Assembly (NCBI GenBank): GCA_032358255.1
Contig: JAULBX010031371.1
Location: 1 to 64,000, forward strand
DNA from: Heterotrichella gracilis
Lineage: Eukaryota > Sar > Xanthophyceae > Tribonematales > Xanthonemataceae
Length of the DNA: 64,000 bases
Reading direction: 5' to 3'
The notes beneath the pieces are model-generated. The model was not told where the DNA came from. It did not search any database and saw nothing but the letters and a program-made list of their open reading frames with translations. Positions 12,827-25,501 of this stretch are shown here, piece after piece (within the stretch, counting starts at the first letter, position 1; every line of letters begins with the position of its first letter). The position numbers and the translations under genes were made by a program.

Positions 12827-14629
12827 GCAGGCACTAAATTTTGCTCAGCCAGACGTGTATGGAGTAGCCTAACGCAATAGTAACAGCGCATAGTGAGTCA
12901 GGCAGGGGAAGGATCAGCCTCAGAGGCCCAGTCTCCCTAGAGCATGTGCAGCCAGTAGGGTATGTGATCTTCTGGACGGCATAGCGGCTCATCCTGAGTC
13001 AAGCAGAGGGAGGTTGCCACATGTGTGGATGTACTACCACTATTGCGGGTGCACATCTTGGGCAGGCAGTCGATTTCTGCACAGCCAATATTGATTAATC
13101 GCGTGTATGAGATTTTACCACAGTAGCGCATCTTCAGCAGGAGCAGAGGAAGAGCTAGTGCACAGCCTTTGCCGTGTAACTCATATTACAACCTATCCAT
13201 AGTAGCACACGGGTGAACCGGGCACGCAATCCATGGAATAAATACTGCTATGAGACTCAATAGTGTCCACACAGGGCAATAAGCCGATGACGGCTTGGAA
13301 CGTCTTTTTGTTTGTTTGAAACTCATAGTCTATGAACTGCTACGAGGTGAGATGAGATGCCGTGGGAGGCGTATGACGCCCCTGTGATAGACTCCTGTTT
13401 CCAAAGTGATTGCCAATCAAGCTGAGTGTAAATGACGGCTGGGAATGCCCTTTTTGTTTGTAAGTGATGCACAAGGTGCCTTGCAAGGCACAAGGTCCAG
13501 CCTGGTGCCAGGTGGCGGACCCAGCTGGCGTGCAGCTGAGCCTGGTCCCACCAGGGACCCAGCAAGCTAACATGGGCCACAAGGACGCATTTGAGCGTAT
13601 ATCCCGTGCAGGGTGTAGGGTTGGGTTGGGATGGTGCAACTCCTCTTGGCAGGGTTTAGGGTTTAGGGCTTGCTACTCAGGGTTCCCTGAGCTTGGCATA
13701 ATCCTGCCCAAGCCGGACTGGAATCGCCAACCTGCATCCCAGCTATACAGCCAGCTGAAAGATTAGGAATACAGTACTATCCCCATCAACGCATTTATTA
13801 CAATTGAATTCCTGTAACACAATGCTATTTTGGCTGCCACATTCGCAATACCAACTTGTACTCCTACTGACTAGTTCAATCCGCTGCTGTGTTGTGCATG
13901 ACGCAGTGCAGAAAGGTAGCAAATTGCATTGAATGTCCTGTGCGCCTGTGCATGTGACAATTTGCTGTGCCCATCTGCTCCCTACCCGCCCCATAGACAC
14001 TGACGCCAATAACCACCAACAATCTACGCAAAATGCCCCTGCAGCCCATGCTGCGCCGGTTTGACTTGTTGTAACAACATTGCTATGTAGCCAATGCCAA
14101 CAATTATCATATTATATCTATATAGAAAAAAGAACATAGACAACTGCTGCCCTTGCCTAGGTCAACTGCAATGCTACAACATGTGCACGCATTGGAAAAC
14201 CAGATGCGGCAGTCGCTGCAATGCCATCAAAGTGAAGCGCATCAGAGCAGTGACTCATGATCAACTTGCATTCAACCGCAGTCACAAACCCATGTCATAT
14301 AGTTTGCATAATATCATTGTGCCTGCCACCGCCTTCCATCATCCTTTGAATGTCATTGTTCCAATGCTCTGGACCACCAACAATGGATTCTCATGCGCAT
14401 GCCCTAGCTCACACATCATGTGGCCTACACCAGTTGGCTATTACCAGGCAGCAGCCTTCCTGTACAAACCCCAGCTTGTGTACAGCCAGCGCTGCGCACA
14501 CCTCCTCCTCGCTCGTGGCCACAGCGCATCCATCGCAAAGCCTCCTCAACAAACATGCGCGGCCCTGAAACTCCTACAGATTTTAACCGTTCCCCCACTT
14601 TCAACCCACCCCCTTACGGGCGCCCAGGC
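12827..14629. other. Convergent intergenic region, no gene seen
   Basis: Separates the MYND gene end from the GH5 gene end. Open frames here have no recognisable domain. Two similar stretches near 13284-13322 and 13430-13465 (both with tttttgtttg after a tgacggct block) suggest a small local duplication. Confidence 0.45.
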
Positions 14630-17600
14630 TCAAGGGTTTTCATCTAGGGTGTAGGCGCCGGCCAGGCGCCTGCGGCGCCCACTGGCACTCACCCCCGCCG
14701 CAGGCGCCGCAGCGGGTGCACTCCCAGGAGCACCACCAGCACCAACTCCCCTTGCTGCTGCTGCTGCTGCTCCCAGTGCTGCTGCCGCTGCCGCGGGCGC
14801 CGCTGCTGCGATCTGGTCGCATGACTTGCCGTAGAGGGAGGCGGAGTAGTAGGACTGCCACACGCCGCAGTCGATGGAGTACTTGACGCCGCCGTCGTCG
14901 GTGCTGTTGCAGACCGAGCGCGGGGCCTGGGGGGTGAGGGGTGGGGGGCTTTTAGTAAGGATTTTGGGTTTTGCGTGTTTGGGGTTTAAGATGTTTTAGC
15001 AGGGTTTAGGGTTTATGATTTAAATCAGGTATTTTGTTGCCCCCACAGCCGGCGCTGTTGCAAATTGTACAAGGGGCCTGGAGGCGGGGGAGGGGGGGGG
15101 CTTAGCAGGGTTTTGTTAGGTTTTTAACGGGTGGCACAGCAGGAAAGCCTTTCTACTCTGATTCCATTTCACATTCAGGCCCTCAATCCCCCAACTTACC
15201 CCACAGTTGTTCTGCAGTGGGCACTGGCCCCCCTTGAGGCAGCACTTCTGGAGCGCTGCGTTGAAGGAGAAGGAGGTGCATCCCGCGGCGGTGGTGCACG
15301 CCATCTGGCACTGGGTGAGCGTCACATTGGTGGTGGAGCACTGGCCGCTCTGGGGGTGCAGGGAACAGGGATGAGAGGAGAGGGGTGGGCCCGTGGGGGA
15401 AGGGAGGGTACTATGCCAGGAACAGACTGCTCTGGAGGGGGCTAAATCATTATTGGGTTGTGGCTCACTGTTGGGTGGCTAACCATTGGTGGCTAACAAA
15501 CATACACATGCAGTCAAGTGGATAAATTGATCTCTCAGTGACGACCTTTGCCTGCAGTGATGTCGAATCGCGGCCAACCCTTTCCACGACTCACGTCATC
15601 CCACAAAGCCAAACCCACCGTCCTTACCCCAGGGTCCCACCCCCCACTCACCAAGGTTGCATTCCTGGCAGACTCTGGCGGTCTGGTGGGTACCTTGAAC
15701 CTTGGGGTCACTGGCCTAGTGCGCATATGACTCCATGCGCGCATTCCAAATGCGCCCGAGGGGTCATACACCATCCAGGCAGATAAATCCAGGATTCAAG
15801 GTACCCACCAGACCGACAAATCTACCCTAGCCACACATCAGGAGGCTCCCACAAATACAAAGGCAAAACCCCCCCTTCCCCCCACACGCCACCACCAAAC
15901 TCCACCTCCAGTGTTCTTCCCCCCACCCATCGAGGTTGCATTGCTCCCAGAGAACGCGGCCGTGGGGCCATACACGTACCCACGCCTGTGACCCCAAAAT
16001 TCACACAAATCGGACCGCGAGTTCAACCTTCACCACACACCAGCTCTCACCAAGACAAAGGCAAGCCCCCCATCTCCCCCCCGCCACAATCCCACCTCTG
16101 GGTTTCCATCCCCACTCACCGAGGTCGCATTGCTGCCAGAGAACGCGCCCGTGGGGTCATACACATACCCAGGCGCGTCCTGCGGCCAGGGGATATCCAC
16201 CCCCGCCACACAGGACGCTCCTTCATCCTCAGTCTTGAAGGCAACGCTGAGCGCGTTGAGGGCCCCCATGTCGGGAACGCATTCCTTCACGCCATCCCCC
16301 TTGTACCCGTAGAAGCACTTGCACTGGAACCCGCCCTTTGTGTTGAGGCACGCGGCGTTGTTCGCGCAGCCGGCGGTGCCCCACACGCACTCGTTGATGT
16401 CGATGTCGCAGTTGGGGCCGGTGTACCTGCATGCCGGGTTAGGGTATTGGATAGGGTTTCAGTTGGGTACAAGCTTGTAACCAATCTGGGTTGGCTGCTG
16501 GGCCAAACCAGATGTCTAGGCTTTTGAATAGAGAAGGAAACACAGGGCAGGGTAGATAGCAACAGCTAGGCTATGCACTGCAATGCAGTGACCCACACGC
16601 ATGCTTTTCTGTTGCTGTTGCAGTCGGGCAAATGACCTGAAAAGTGCCACCACATACAAAGACAATTCATTCATGGATAATCCATAATCACGCACCCGGT
16701 GTCCTTCACCCCGTTCACCCATGTTGATGAGCAATCCTTGATGGACACGCCCTGCACTGCCTTGGGAGCTGGGCAACCAGCGATAGGCCCTCCAGTGAGC
16801 CCCGCCACCTGTGAAGGGGGGAAATATGTGATTAAATATTATAAACAGATACATAAACACGCTCCCCACCACAAGTATGAGGGCATTGGTTGATCTCAAG
16901 AGACAAAGTGAGAAGAGCCAGCCTTGCAGGCTTGCCATTCCCCACCATCAAGGTGGATGGTGGGGTTTGGAGAGGCCATGTAACCATAAACATGGCAGGG
17001 GTTGCCACCAGGGTTTGATGTAATGTAAATAACTGGGTAACCAAACATTGCCATAGCCCTAGCCCTGCATTAAACCCTACCCAAGGGTTTCCTTACCTGC
17101 TTGGAGAAGTCCTTGATGATGCCATAGGTGGAGTCCTTGCCATACACCCCGTACAGCCCCGCACCCCCTCCCTGGCTGTTGGGTGCTACCTGGCCATCGT
17201 AGAAGTTCTGCCAGTAGAGCACACCCTGCGCAAGGGTTTTTGCACACGGTGAGGAAAACCCTACGTTATAAGAGCATTGCAGGGTGTGCCGGAGCAACCC
17301 TGGCAGTGGTGTTTAGGGCAATGAGGAAACCCTAGGGGTGGGTTTCAAGGTGCACAGATTTGGCTACAGGGTATTTTGCAGTTGCAATACCCCAAGCTGA
17401 AGTAGTACGATGGCCAGGTTGCCCACAACAGCCTGGGGTAATTCAACAGCAGAAATGACGCTCGCGTCTAGAAGAACAGTACCAATGACTCCAGCCAAGA
17501 CTGAGCCGCTGACAAATGATTGGTTGAGATCCCAGTCTAGGCCGTCTTGTAGTATGCGTCGCGGTCTAGGGTTTAGGGTTCAGGTTTAGGGTCCTCGACC

Positions 17601-20600
17601 TACCGTGATTGGGTCGCTTGCCTTGATCCCCGTGAGCACCTGGTCGTATGCTGCCTTGTAGTATGCATCACGGTCCTCCTGGTACTTGCCAAACTCCTCT
17701 AGGAGGACCTGCATATATTAGAGTAAAATTTAGGGTTTTCATCCTGATTAGGAGTTAGGGTTCCTGTCCAAGCTAGGGTTTGACGTCCGCGGTTCTCCTG
17801 GTACCTGCCAAACTCGTCAAGGAGGACCTGCGGGGTTTAGAGCAAGCTTTAGGGTTTTCATCCTGATTAGGGTTAAGGGTTTTGTCCAAGCTATAGGGTT
17901 TTACATCCGGGGTTCTCCTGGTACTTGCCAGACTCCTCAAGAAGGACCTGCAGGCCGTGGCCCACTTTGAATATGGTTTAGGGTCCAATCGGCAGGAGAT
18001 GGAGTAGGATCCAGGGTTTGATCACTAGCTGTAGGAATAAGGTAGGGCTTTCATTCCGCGCGCATGGATGCACTTTGCCTGTGAGCCCCTAAGCCGCGAC
18101 GGGTATGCAGTGCTGTTCTTTTTTGTCTGCTATAATGAGTATTATTCTTTGGGGCCTGGATAGAATTCTACGACTTGTTGGCACTCCCCTTCAGGACCCT
18201 GCCGCACTTGTAATGTGAGCTGCAATGAAGCAATGCTGCGGCCCTTCACCCATTGGGGTTCAAGCCCCGATTCCAGGGCTTCGAGCTGGAAAAAAGGAAA
18301 CCCTACGGGTTACAAACCCTTACCGGCTTGTTCTTGAGCTGCTTTGAGGCGTCGATGTGGCACTTGACCCACTGGGATTGGAATGCCTCCCCGCTTCCAA
18401 TGTTGCCTGGGTACTTGATCACACCCCAGTTGTCGGCCCAGGAGTGGAAGCTGCAGGAAAACATCCAAGGGGAGGTCAGCAAATTGACTCAGGTGAAATA
18501 TTACCCGCTCCCTTTTCCCTAGTACTAGAGTTGAGAGGGAGGGCTGCACTCATCAACATTTTTGTGGACACAAACAAAGTATATTTGCACCTACGTTATC
18601 ACAATTGATTAACAGATGGCATTGACTTTTGCCAGGCTGGACTTTTCGGCCATCATGCATGCAGGGTTCTCAAATCAATGCAATGCAATGCACTGTCAAC
18701 GGTTTAAGTTTTGTGTTGACTACCTGTTAAACTATTCAACAAACAATGCTTGCATTCTGGCTGCGTAACTTAAAATCCACAACCCAGAGTTACCGGAAAC
18801 AAAAACATATGGGGTAATTACAATCCCAACAACTAATTACTTACGCTCCAAAATCGATCGCATCCGATGAGTGGTCAGCAATGAAGTCCTGGCCCACATT
18901 AATTGGGAAAGCGCTCCCCACGCCATACTGGGGATTGCACACCGCGTTCCCTTGCCCAAAGAATCCGTCCTCTCCCACAGTCAGCAGCTGGTTAGGGAGT
19001 ACGGTCTTCACATAGGGCGCCACATCTTTCACCCAGGACTGCACACAGCAAGGGGGTTGGTGAGTGCCAAGGATGTAGTCTCTAGGGGAAACAAGGTTCA
19101 GGGTTTTAAACCCTAACTTAGGGTTAAAATTTGCGGTCTCCACATAGGGTGCCACATCTTTGACCCAAGACTGCACACACAGCAGGGGGGTGGTGAGTGC
19201 CAATATAACATGCGTTTATGGTCATCAAATTGAGGTCAAGAATGTGAAGATATCAAGGTCCGGGGTTTGGAATTAGGGTCTACGGTCTTCATGTCAGGGT
19301 GCAGTATCAAAGTAAGTAGAGGGAATATGACATTTAGATGTGGGTGCCACCCTAGCAATCCCTCTGGTTCAGGGATCTGTGAAGTAGCTGCCGAGCTTGA
19401 ATGCGCTGAAGCACGGATGGGGTGTCCCTGCCTCAGCACGACCAAACTCAATACCTACTTCACAGTGCCAAGAACCAGGACAGGATGGATCGCTGCGGGG
19501 GCACGCACACCTGTGCCTTGGTGGAGGGTTCAAGGTTAGGGTTTGAGGTTCATGAATAGGGTTTATAATTGAGGCAATGGTCTGTACGTAGGGTGTAACA
19601 TCAGTCACTTAAAAGCAATGTGGAAAGGGTAGTTGTAAGGACATTGGAGGTATTACGGGACATTAGGGATGTTTTGGACTAACGCGTAGGGAATTAGGGT
19701 AATGGCAAACGTCTCAGAACGCTACAAATGTGGGTGCCACCCCAGCAACATCACTGGTTTAGGCCAGCGTACACCAACCAAGGAGGGTGAATATGCTGAG
19801 GCGGTGTAGGGTATCACTGCTTCAGCACAACCAACCCCATGGGATGGTGGAAGTTGCCCAGAAGGAGTGGGATTGCTGGGGTGGCACCTGCATCTGTGCT
19901 TAGGTGGAAGGTTGGGATGTTAATTCAAGACCACAGCCTTTACGAGCAAGCAACATCAGCCACAGGACCGCACGCAAGAAAAGAGCGTGGGAGGGTAATC
20001 GCAGGGCATGCTAGAGGTTTTGCACACCCTAACTAGCTACATTTCGTCCTAAAACCCCAGTCAAGCTTTTTGTGGCCAACCCTACCCAGGGTTTCCAGCC
20101 CCCCCTTACCGCAATCTCCCCGTTGGTGCAGTTCTCACACCTGGGCTCGTTGATGAGGTCCCATGCAAGGATGGTGGGGTCGTCCTTGTACCTGCACCAG
20201 GGTTTGAAATAGGGTTTTAGGCTTGTGGTTTAGGGGTTAGGATATAGGGTTGCACAGGTGATGAGGTCCCAGCATGATGCAAGGATGAGTGGGGTTGTCT
20301 TGTACCTGCACAACAAAATTGGCTATGGGTGTAGGGTTTAGGGCCACACAGGTGATGTGGTCCCATGCAAGGATGGTGGGGTCGCTCTTTTACCTGCACC
20401 AGGGTTCTGGACTATCATTTAGGGCTGACAGGTGACGAGACCCATGCAAGGACAGGTGGGGTCGTCTTTGTACTTGCACCAGAGGAATGTGCTAGGGTAC
20501 AAGTGAACTCTTGCGCTCTGGTTTGGGTCTGAGCATCCTTTACAGTGTTGTATGGGATGGTGATGTCCACTTATAAAAACAGGATGATGTGAATAACTTA

Positions 20601-23600
20601 ACTACACTTTCATGCAGGTGATGATGTCACCCAGGCACCATCATAGGACCTTATATCTAAACAGCTAATGAACCCTAAACAGGCAGCTGTACTCGGATGA
20701 TGTGTCTGAGGTGTTGTTGAACTTACTAAATTTCCCAGGCACTGAGAAACCTGCGCCGTACGATTGCCACAATGACAACTGTCTGGTGCAGGATCTCATT
20801 GTCAGCGGAATCTAATACGCTCACCAACGCCTCAAAGTTCAAGCACAGCTGCCTGTTTAGGGTTTAGGGTTCAGGTTCAGGCCTCAGGGGTTAGGGTCAA
20901 CCATTCAGGGTTTAGGATTCCAGCCACTTATTTAGGGTCTAGAGACAGTGTTCACGGTCAGGGGTTTCGAGTCCAGGGGTAATAGTCCAGGGTTCAAGGA
21001 CCAGGGTAGGGTTTCCGCTTATGCGCACCCCGTGTAGATGTTGACCCTAATGACCAGCACCTTGACATATTCCTTGATACACCTTATAAGGGGCTAGGGA
21101 AGGTTCTTCATCACGCACGCGCACCCAGGCCTCAGGGGTTAGGGTTTAATGATCAGAGTTTAGGGTTTCCACTTATGTGCGCCTCGTGGAGATGTTGGCC
21201 CTGTTGGCCAGCACCTGGGCATAGTCCTTGTACACCTTAGTAGAGCCCAGGAAACAAGTGTTCATGGTCAGGGGTTTTGATTCCAGGGCTTAAGAGTCTA
21301 GGGTTCAAGGTGCAGGGTTTAGGGTTTTCTGATCACTTACGCGCGCCCCGTGTAGATGTTCACCCTGTTGGCTAGCACCTTGACATAGTCCTTGTACATC
21401 TGCCTGGCAGTGGGATCGGTGTAGAAGTCGTTGTGGTTCTCCTTGCCAGCCCATTTTACGTATTCGTCTATGGACCCGGTGGATCCCCAGTTGGTTGTGA
21501 GGGCCAGGATGACCTTGAGACCGCGCTTGCGTGCCTCATTTAGGGCGTAGTCCAGGCCGCGGAAGACATCCTCGTTGTACTTGCCTACAGATGAAGTTGG
21601 GAAGTAGTGGTGGGATGCTGGATATAGTAGGGGTGTAGGGTTGAGTAGGGGTGGGGTGTTGGGAGGCCACACAATGGGGGCGTTAGAATTTCTGAGGGAT
21701 TATGAGGGCTAGGATGACCTAGAGGCCGCGCTTGCGCGCCTCGTTGAATGCATAGTCCAGGCTGCGAAGACATCCTCGTTGTACTTGCCTGCAGGTAGAA
21801 TCACCGTGGTTGTGGGGTGAGGGGGGTAGGTGGAGTAGGGGTTGTGGGATTAGTGTGTGTGTGAGTGGAGAAGGCACACAATGGGGGGGTGACAAACTCT
21901 GAGGGGTTCAAAAGGTCAGAATGGCATTCAAGCCATGCTTGTGGGCCCTGTAGAGTGCATAATGCAGGCCACAGAAGACCTCCTGGTTGTAATTGCCTGC
22001 GGGTGGGGTGGGTCATTAGTGGGTGGTTGGGCGCGGGTACGGGGTTACATATTGGTGGGGATGGTGCCATGGCATGGTGGGAGAGGAATACGTTGTTATA
22101 CACCATACATATTGCTCTTTCACACAATGTTACCAGATAACACTGAATGTGCAGTACTACCCTTTCATGTCTGACACAGTACCCATGCGGTACCGATGCA
22201 GCACAAAAGGGGAGTTTCTGCACATTCAAAGTCATCTTGCTATATTGTGTGAAAGAGACATATGCATACAGCGTACTACCACAAGACTGTGCCACACTAA
22301 TCATGACAATGACACAACATAGTACACGCACACCCCCCCTCCCACACACAATGTGTAATCAGCACATGCGCCTTCCCCCCCCTGGACCCCTCACCTGGCG
22401 AGGTCTGCAGCGCAAACTCTGGCGACACCGCGTGTGCCCATGTGCGCACCACGTTGATGCCGTCGCCCTGCGCCTGGTCCATCACATTGCGCAGCAGCTG
22501 CAGGGGTGGAGTGTGATCGTGTGAGGAGGATGGAGAAGGGAGGATGGCAGATGCAAGGTGGGTGGGTGGGCATGAGGTGGCAGGAAGAAGCCAAGTGCCC
22601 AAATGGGGAGATGAGAGCTGAGACCTAGTAGTATTGTACAGATGACATCTACTTTGGTGTTTCCACACCCTACCCTAGCACGCATCTGAGGCCCTGTGAG
22701 GTGGGACCAGCATGTATGCAACAGTGAGATACAGGGTGTTGGCGCCAGACCTCAAATCTACCATATACCTAGACCCTAGACACTAAACCCTAACCCGCAC
22801 CTGGGGTTCTGTGAGGTTAAACAGCCCCATTCAGGTAGGGGGCGCCAGTGGCAGACCTCAACCCCATAATATACCTATACCCTAGACGCTAATTAGGGTT
22901 TAAGCGCAAGCCGCTTAATAGGAATCAAACCCTAAGCCGCACCTGGGGTCCCGTGAGGTTGACTGGCAGTGAAGCCCCGTTGAGGTAGGGGGTGCCGGCG
23001 CCGGACTCAACCACCTCCCACCTGCGCACCAGGCACAAATTGTGACTCATGAAAGGTGAGGATGATGGCCACGGCAGGAGAACAGGTGTCGCATCAAAGG
23101 TATTTGCCAAAAATAAGCGGCGACTGGGGTTAGGTAATTGGGGCTTGCCATGACTGGGTGTGGTTTTCTGGGGCGGATTAGCCACACCAGCGGGGGATTG
23201 CCCATGCTGAGGAATGGAGTCTGGGTGACACTGTGATGGAACCAGTGCAATGCAAACGGCGCAATCAGAGCATCTGGGTGCAATCATAGCATCATCATCA
23301 TGCAATGCATGCCACGCACTGGTTGAGGCCCGACACCAGAAACTCCTTGCAGCATGCGGAGAAGGCCCCATTCACAACCTCCACAAAGCACTCCCCGCTG
23401 CTGCTGCCGTTGCCAGCCTGACGGAGCTGCACATGCGCACACAGTGGAAACCCTTAGGGTGTTTGAATTTGAGAAACCTTGCTGCAGGCTGGCTGGTGCA
23501 GAAAGTGTAAAGGTTCACATGGACAGAACCCTTAGGGTGACTGCCAATTTAGCCTACTGCAGGAATGCATATGCCATCATTGAATTTCACATGGAAAGTA

Positions 23601-24374
23601 ACTGTAATAATGCAATTGGCTGCCTGGAAGTCTTAAAACTAATCTATGTGCCATATTAATACAGGCATGGAATTTTGCACACAATGCAAAGTGCGTACAG
23701 CAACTGTCACACTCTGGAGGAAATTGCATGCATACACGCGTGCTGCCCAAGTGCGCCCATGTACCCAGCAAATGTATACAGATTAACATACATTGCCTGT
23801 GGCATGCACATGCTAGCCTAGAAATGATGTGGCGGTCACACCAAGTCTTGGTCTGTGCTCACATGGAAGGCACATGTGCACAGGGTTTCCAAGTAGGTCA
23901 TGCGTGGGTTTAGGATACAAACTATGCGTCCAAGGCCATAACCTGTACATGCCAAGGTAAACCGTTTTGGGCTGCAGTTTGGTGGGGTGTCAAGCGTTTA
24001 AAGACAGGGGGACTACTGCCTGCTGCAGAAGGTGCCACCATTGGTCTAGGATCTACAGAGTCTCAGACTGCCCTAAGTACACAGTGTGCTGCCAACCACC
24101 CTTAGCCTTGCCTGTCACACCAGCAGTGCCCTGCTCATTGCCTGAAAGGAGCTTGCTACCTCATGTGGATTCTCTACCACAGGAGTTCCCAACGAGGGCT
24201 GGCACCGTCCCATGCGCGCCCATGCAAGTTGCTGCGGTGCCACCACGACCTACACATGGTCTGGAAAACTAGCTAGGACCCAAGGGGGTGCGTTACCTGA
24301 CGTGCACTGGCGGCGGTGGCCAGCGCCAGCAGCGCGGTGCCCAGCAAGCACCAGGAGGGGCGGCGGTGCGTCAT
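14630..24374 (-). CDS. Secreted GH5 mannanase-like protein with EGF and PAN/apple-like domains
   Basis: Fourteen minus-strand exons: 24374-24297, 23417-23320, 23021-22943, 22497-22395, 21584-21341, 20191-20110, 19038-18845, 18450-18324, 17708-17604, 17225-17097, 16808-16696, 16426-16120, 15349-15200, 14926-14630. The sum is 2106 nt (701 residues) and every junction is phase-consistent. Residues 1-24 form a signal peptide. Residues about 58-410 are a GH5 endo-beta-mannanase-like barrel: INVVRTWAH, then WDLINEPRC with acid/base Glu near 216, then VLLEEFGKY with nucleophile Glu near 340. Next come a calcium-binding EGF-like domain (DINEC start, about 455-505), a Cys-rich PAN/apple-like segment (554-603) and an Ala-rich tail. 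It probably hydrolyses mannan-type wall polysaccharide or binds it outside the cell. Introns contain many decayed copies of neighbouring exon ends. The glycan substrate is inferred only. Confidence 0.9.
15645..15985 (-). repeat. Two echoes of the EGF exon's 3' end
   Basis: The end of the exon 16426-16120 (encoding VYDPTGAFSGSNATS plus its donor) recurs in diverged form at about 15920-15985 and 15645-15775. The nearer copy has lost the GTGAGT donor. The farther one keeps a GTGAGTGG-like donor but carries an internal insertion. Confidence 0.75.
17791..17952 (-). repeat. Two echoes of the catalytic-nucleophile exon start
   Basis: The acceptor and first codons of the exon 17708-17604 (encoding LLEEFGKYQE) are repeated at about 17791-17831 and 17911-17952. 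Each copy still has CTGCAGG- or CCGCAGG-like acceptor context and gives a degraded version of the active-site peptide. Confidence 0.8.
19131..19185 (-). repeat. Echo of the SWVKDVAPYV exon start
   Basis: Near copy of the beginning of exon 19038-18845, including the upstream acceptor tract, with the peptide SWVKDVAPYVE still readable. A weaker copy (VTDVTPYVQT) is readable near 19570-19608. Confidence 0.8.
20262..20480 (-). repeat. Three echoes of the YKDDPTILAWD exon start
   Basis: The first part of exon 20191-20110 with its acceptor recurs at about 20262-20308, 20350-20396 and 20429-20475. All share tgatgaggtccca- or ggtgatg-type blocks followed by caaggat...ggggtcg, with substitutions and small indels. 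Confidence 0.85.
21023..21235 (-). repeat. Two echoes of the barrel exon's 3' end
   Basis: The 3' end of exon 21584-21341 and its donor (tgtagatgttcaccctgttgg core on the + strand) is repeated at about 21023-21090 and 21174-21235 with substitutions. Confidence 0.85.
21703..21998 (-). repeat. Two echoes of the barrel exon's 5' end
   Basis: The 5' half of exon 21584-21341 is repeated at about 21703-21790 (closely similar, including ttgcctgcag acceptor context) and 21920-21998 (more diverged). The same exon therefore has copies of both its ends in both flanking introns. Confidence 0.88.
22090..22302. mobile_element. MITE-like imperfect inverted repeat
   Basis: Two roughly 95-base arms (about 22092-22185 and 22205-22300) are inverted, imperfect copies of each other. 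The left arm has ctctttcacacaat and gaatgtgcag; the right arm has the complements attgtgtgaaagag and ctgcacattc at matching distances. It sits in the intron between GH5 exons 22395-22497 and 21341-21584 and has no coding capacity. It is a candidate miniature inverted-repeat element; target-site duplications were not resolved. Confidence 0.6.
22689..22862 (-). repeat. Two echoes of GH5 exon 3
   Basis: Exon 23021-22943 with its donor is repeated in the following intron at about 22799-22862 and 22689-22752 (shared ctgtgaggt and ggcgccag blocks), increasingly diverged with distance. Confidence 0.75.
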
Positions 24375-25501
24375 GGTGTGGCCGTGGCGGGGTGGTTGCG
24401 TCCTGAACACCCAGGAGCTCCTACACTTCGAGAAAGGCTCACCAGCTATTTGGGAAACGGTGGTTGCCCACAGAAAACCGCTGGCTACAAGGGCCTGGGT
24501 GACAACAGCCTTGTCTGTCCCTCCAGCCTTTGCTTTTTGGTCAGCCTTGGACGGCTCGGGGATCTCTCAAGTGCCGGGACCCGTACAACGAAGTTGCCAA
24601 ACCCTCCTGGTTTGAGGCGAACACGGCTGGTTGGAGGAGGGTTCTATTCCTATATACCTGCCAGCTTTGCCGCTCGTCCACCACACACATATAACAGTCT
24701 GTTAAATACTTGCGGTTTGTGCGATAGCCCACTCTCGTGCAACACACAGTTGTTCTGCCACCCACCAAGGCCCGCTGCCAGCTGTTGCACACGCGGGATC
24801 ATCCAAAGTTGGATGACGCACAGCCGATCACGCGGTCCCATGTGAAAATACTTGCATCAGCGACCGGAACGTCAGCCCAGCGCCACCAGACCGACGTGGG
24901 CGCCCATGTCGGCACATCCAGCGCCCCACACGAGTGGGTGGGCGGCGGTGGTGCGCGGCGCCATGCAGGGAGCGTCACATGACGATCAGATCACATGGGT
25001 TGGGCGTTAAAGCATATGCTGCAGACAGTCTGAGGCAAGACTGGCTTCAGAGAGAGACGCATACACAAAGGTCTCACCGGGTTGTTGGCATCGAGTGCTA
25101 CTGTAACAGTACTAAGAGTAACTAAGCCTGCAACACTGCGTTGGTGTGGCACTGTGACAGTTCATTTACAACCAGGTTTTGCATCCCTCACACAATCGAA
25201 GATAGCACTTTGACGCATACACATGCTGAAGTCCATTAATTCTCCCTCTCCTGCCCATGTTGGACACAGAATAGCTATAAGTTATTATGCACCTGAAAGC
25301 ACCGCTCTTTGTGGCAGTCTAGACCCTTTGAAGTAGCAGCAAGACTAGCTTCCATACTCTCAGTGCTGTATTACCAACCCAACACTTCAAGTCAGGCATT
25401 GGCACCTCTGTGTGTAGCGAGCCTGTCCCAAAGCCAGTGGGCCCCACAATGACTGCCACTGGGTGCGCAGCCTTGAGGAGCTTGACACTGCTAGAGCGAG
25501 C
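24375..25501. other. Divergent intergenic region between GH5 and mTERF genes
   Basis: Should contain the promoters of the GH5 gene (-) and the first of the two intact-looking mTERFs (+). I see no recognisable coding segment or conserved motif cluster. Confidence 0.4.

Noticed and set aside
21801-22349. Minus-strand 182-codon open frame
   Set aside because: It spans the inverted-repeat element and an intron of the GH5 gene, with no domain.
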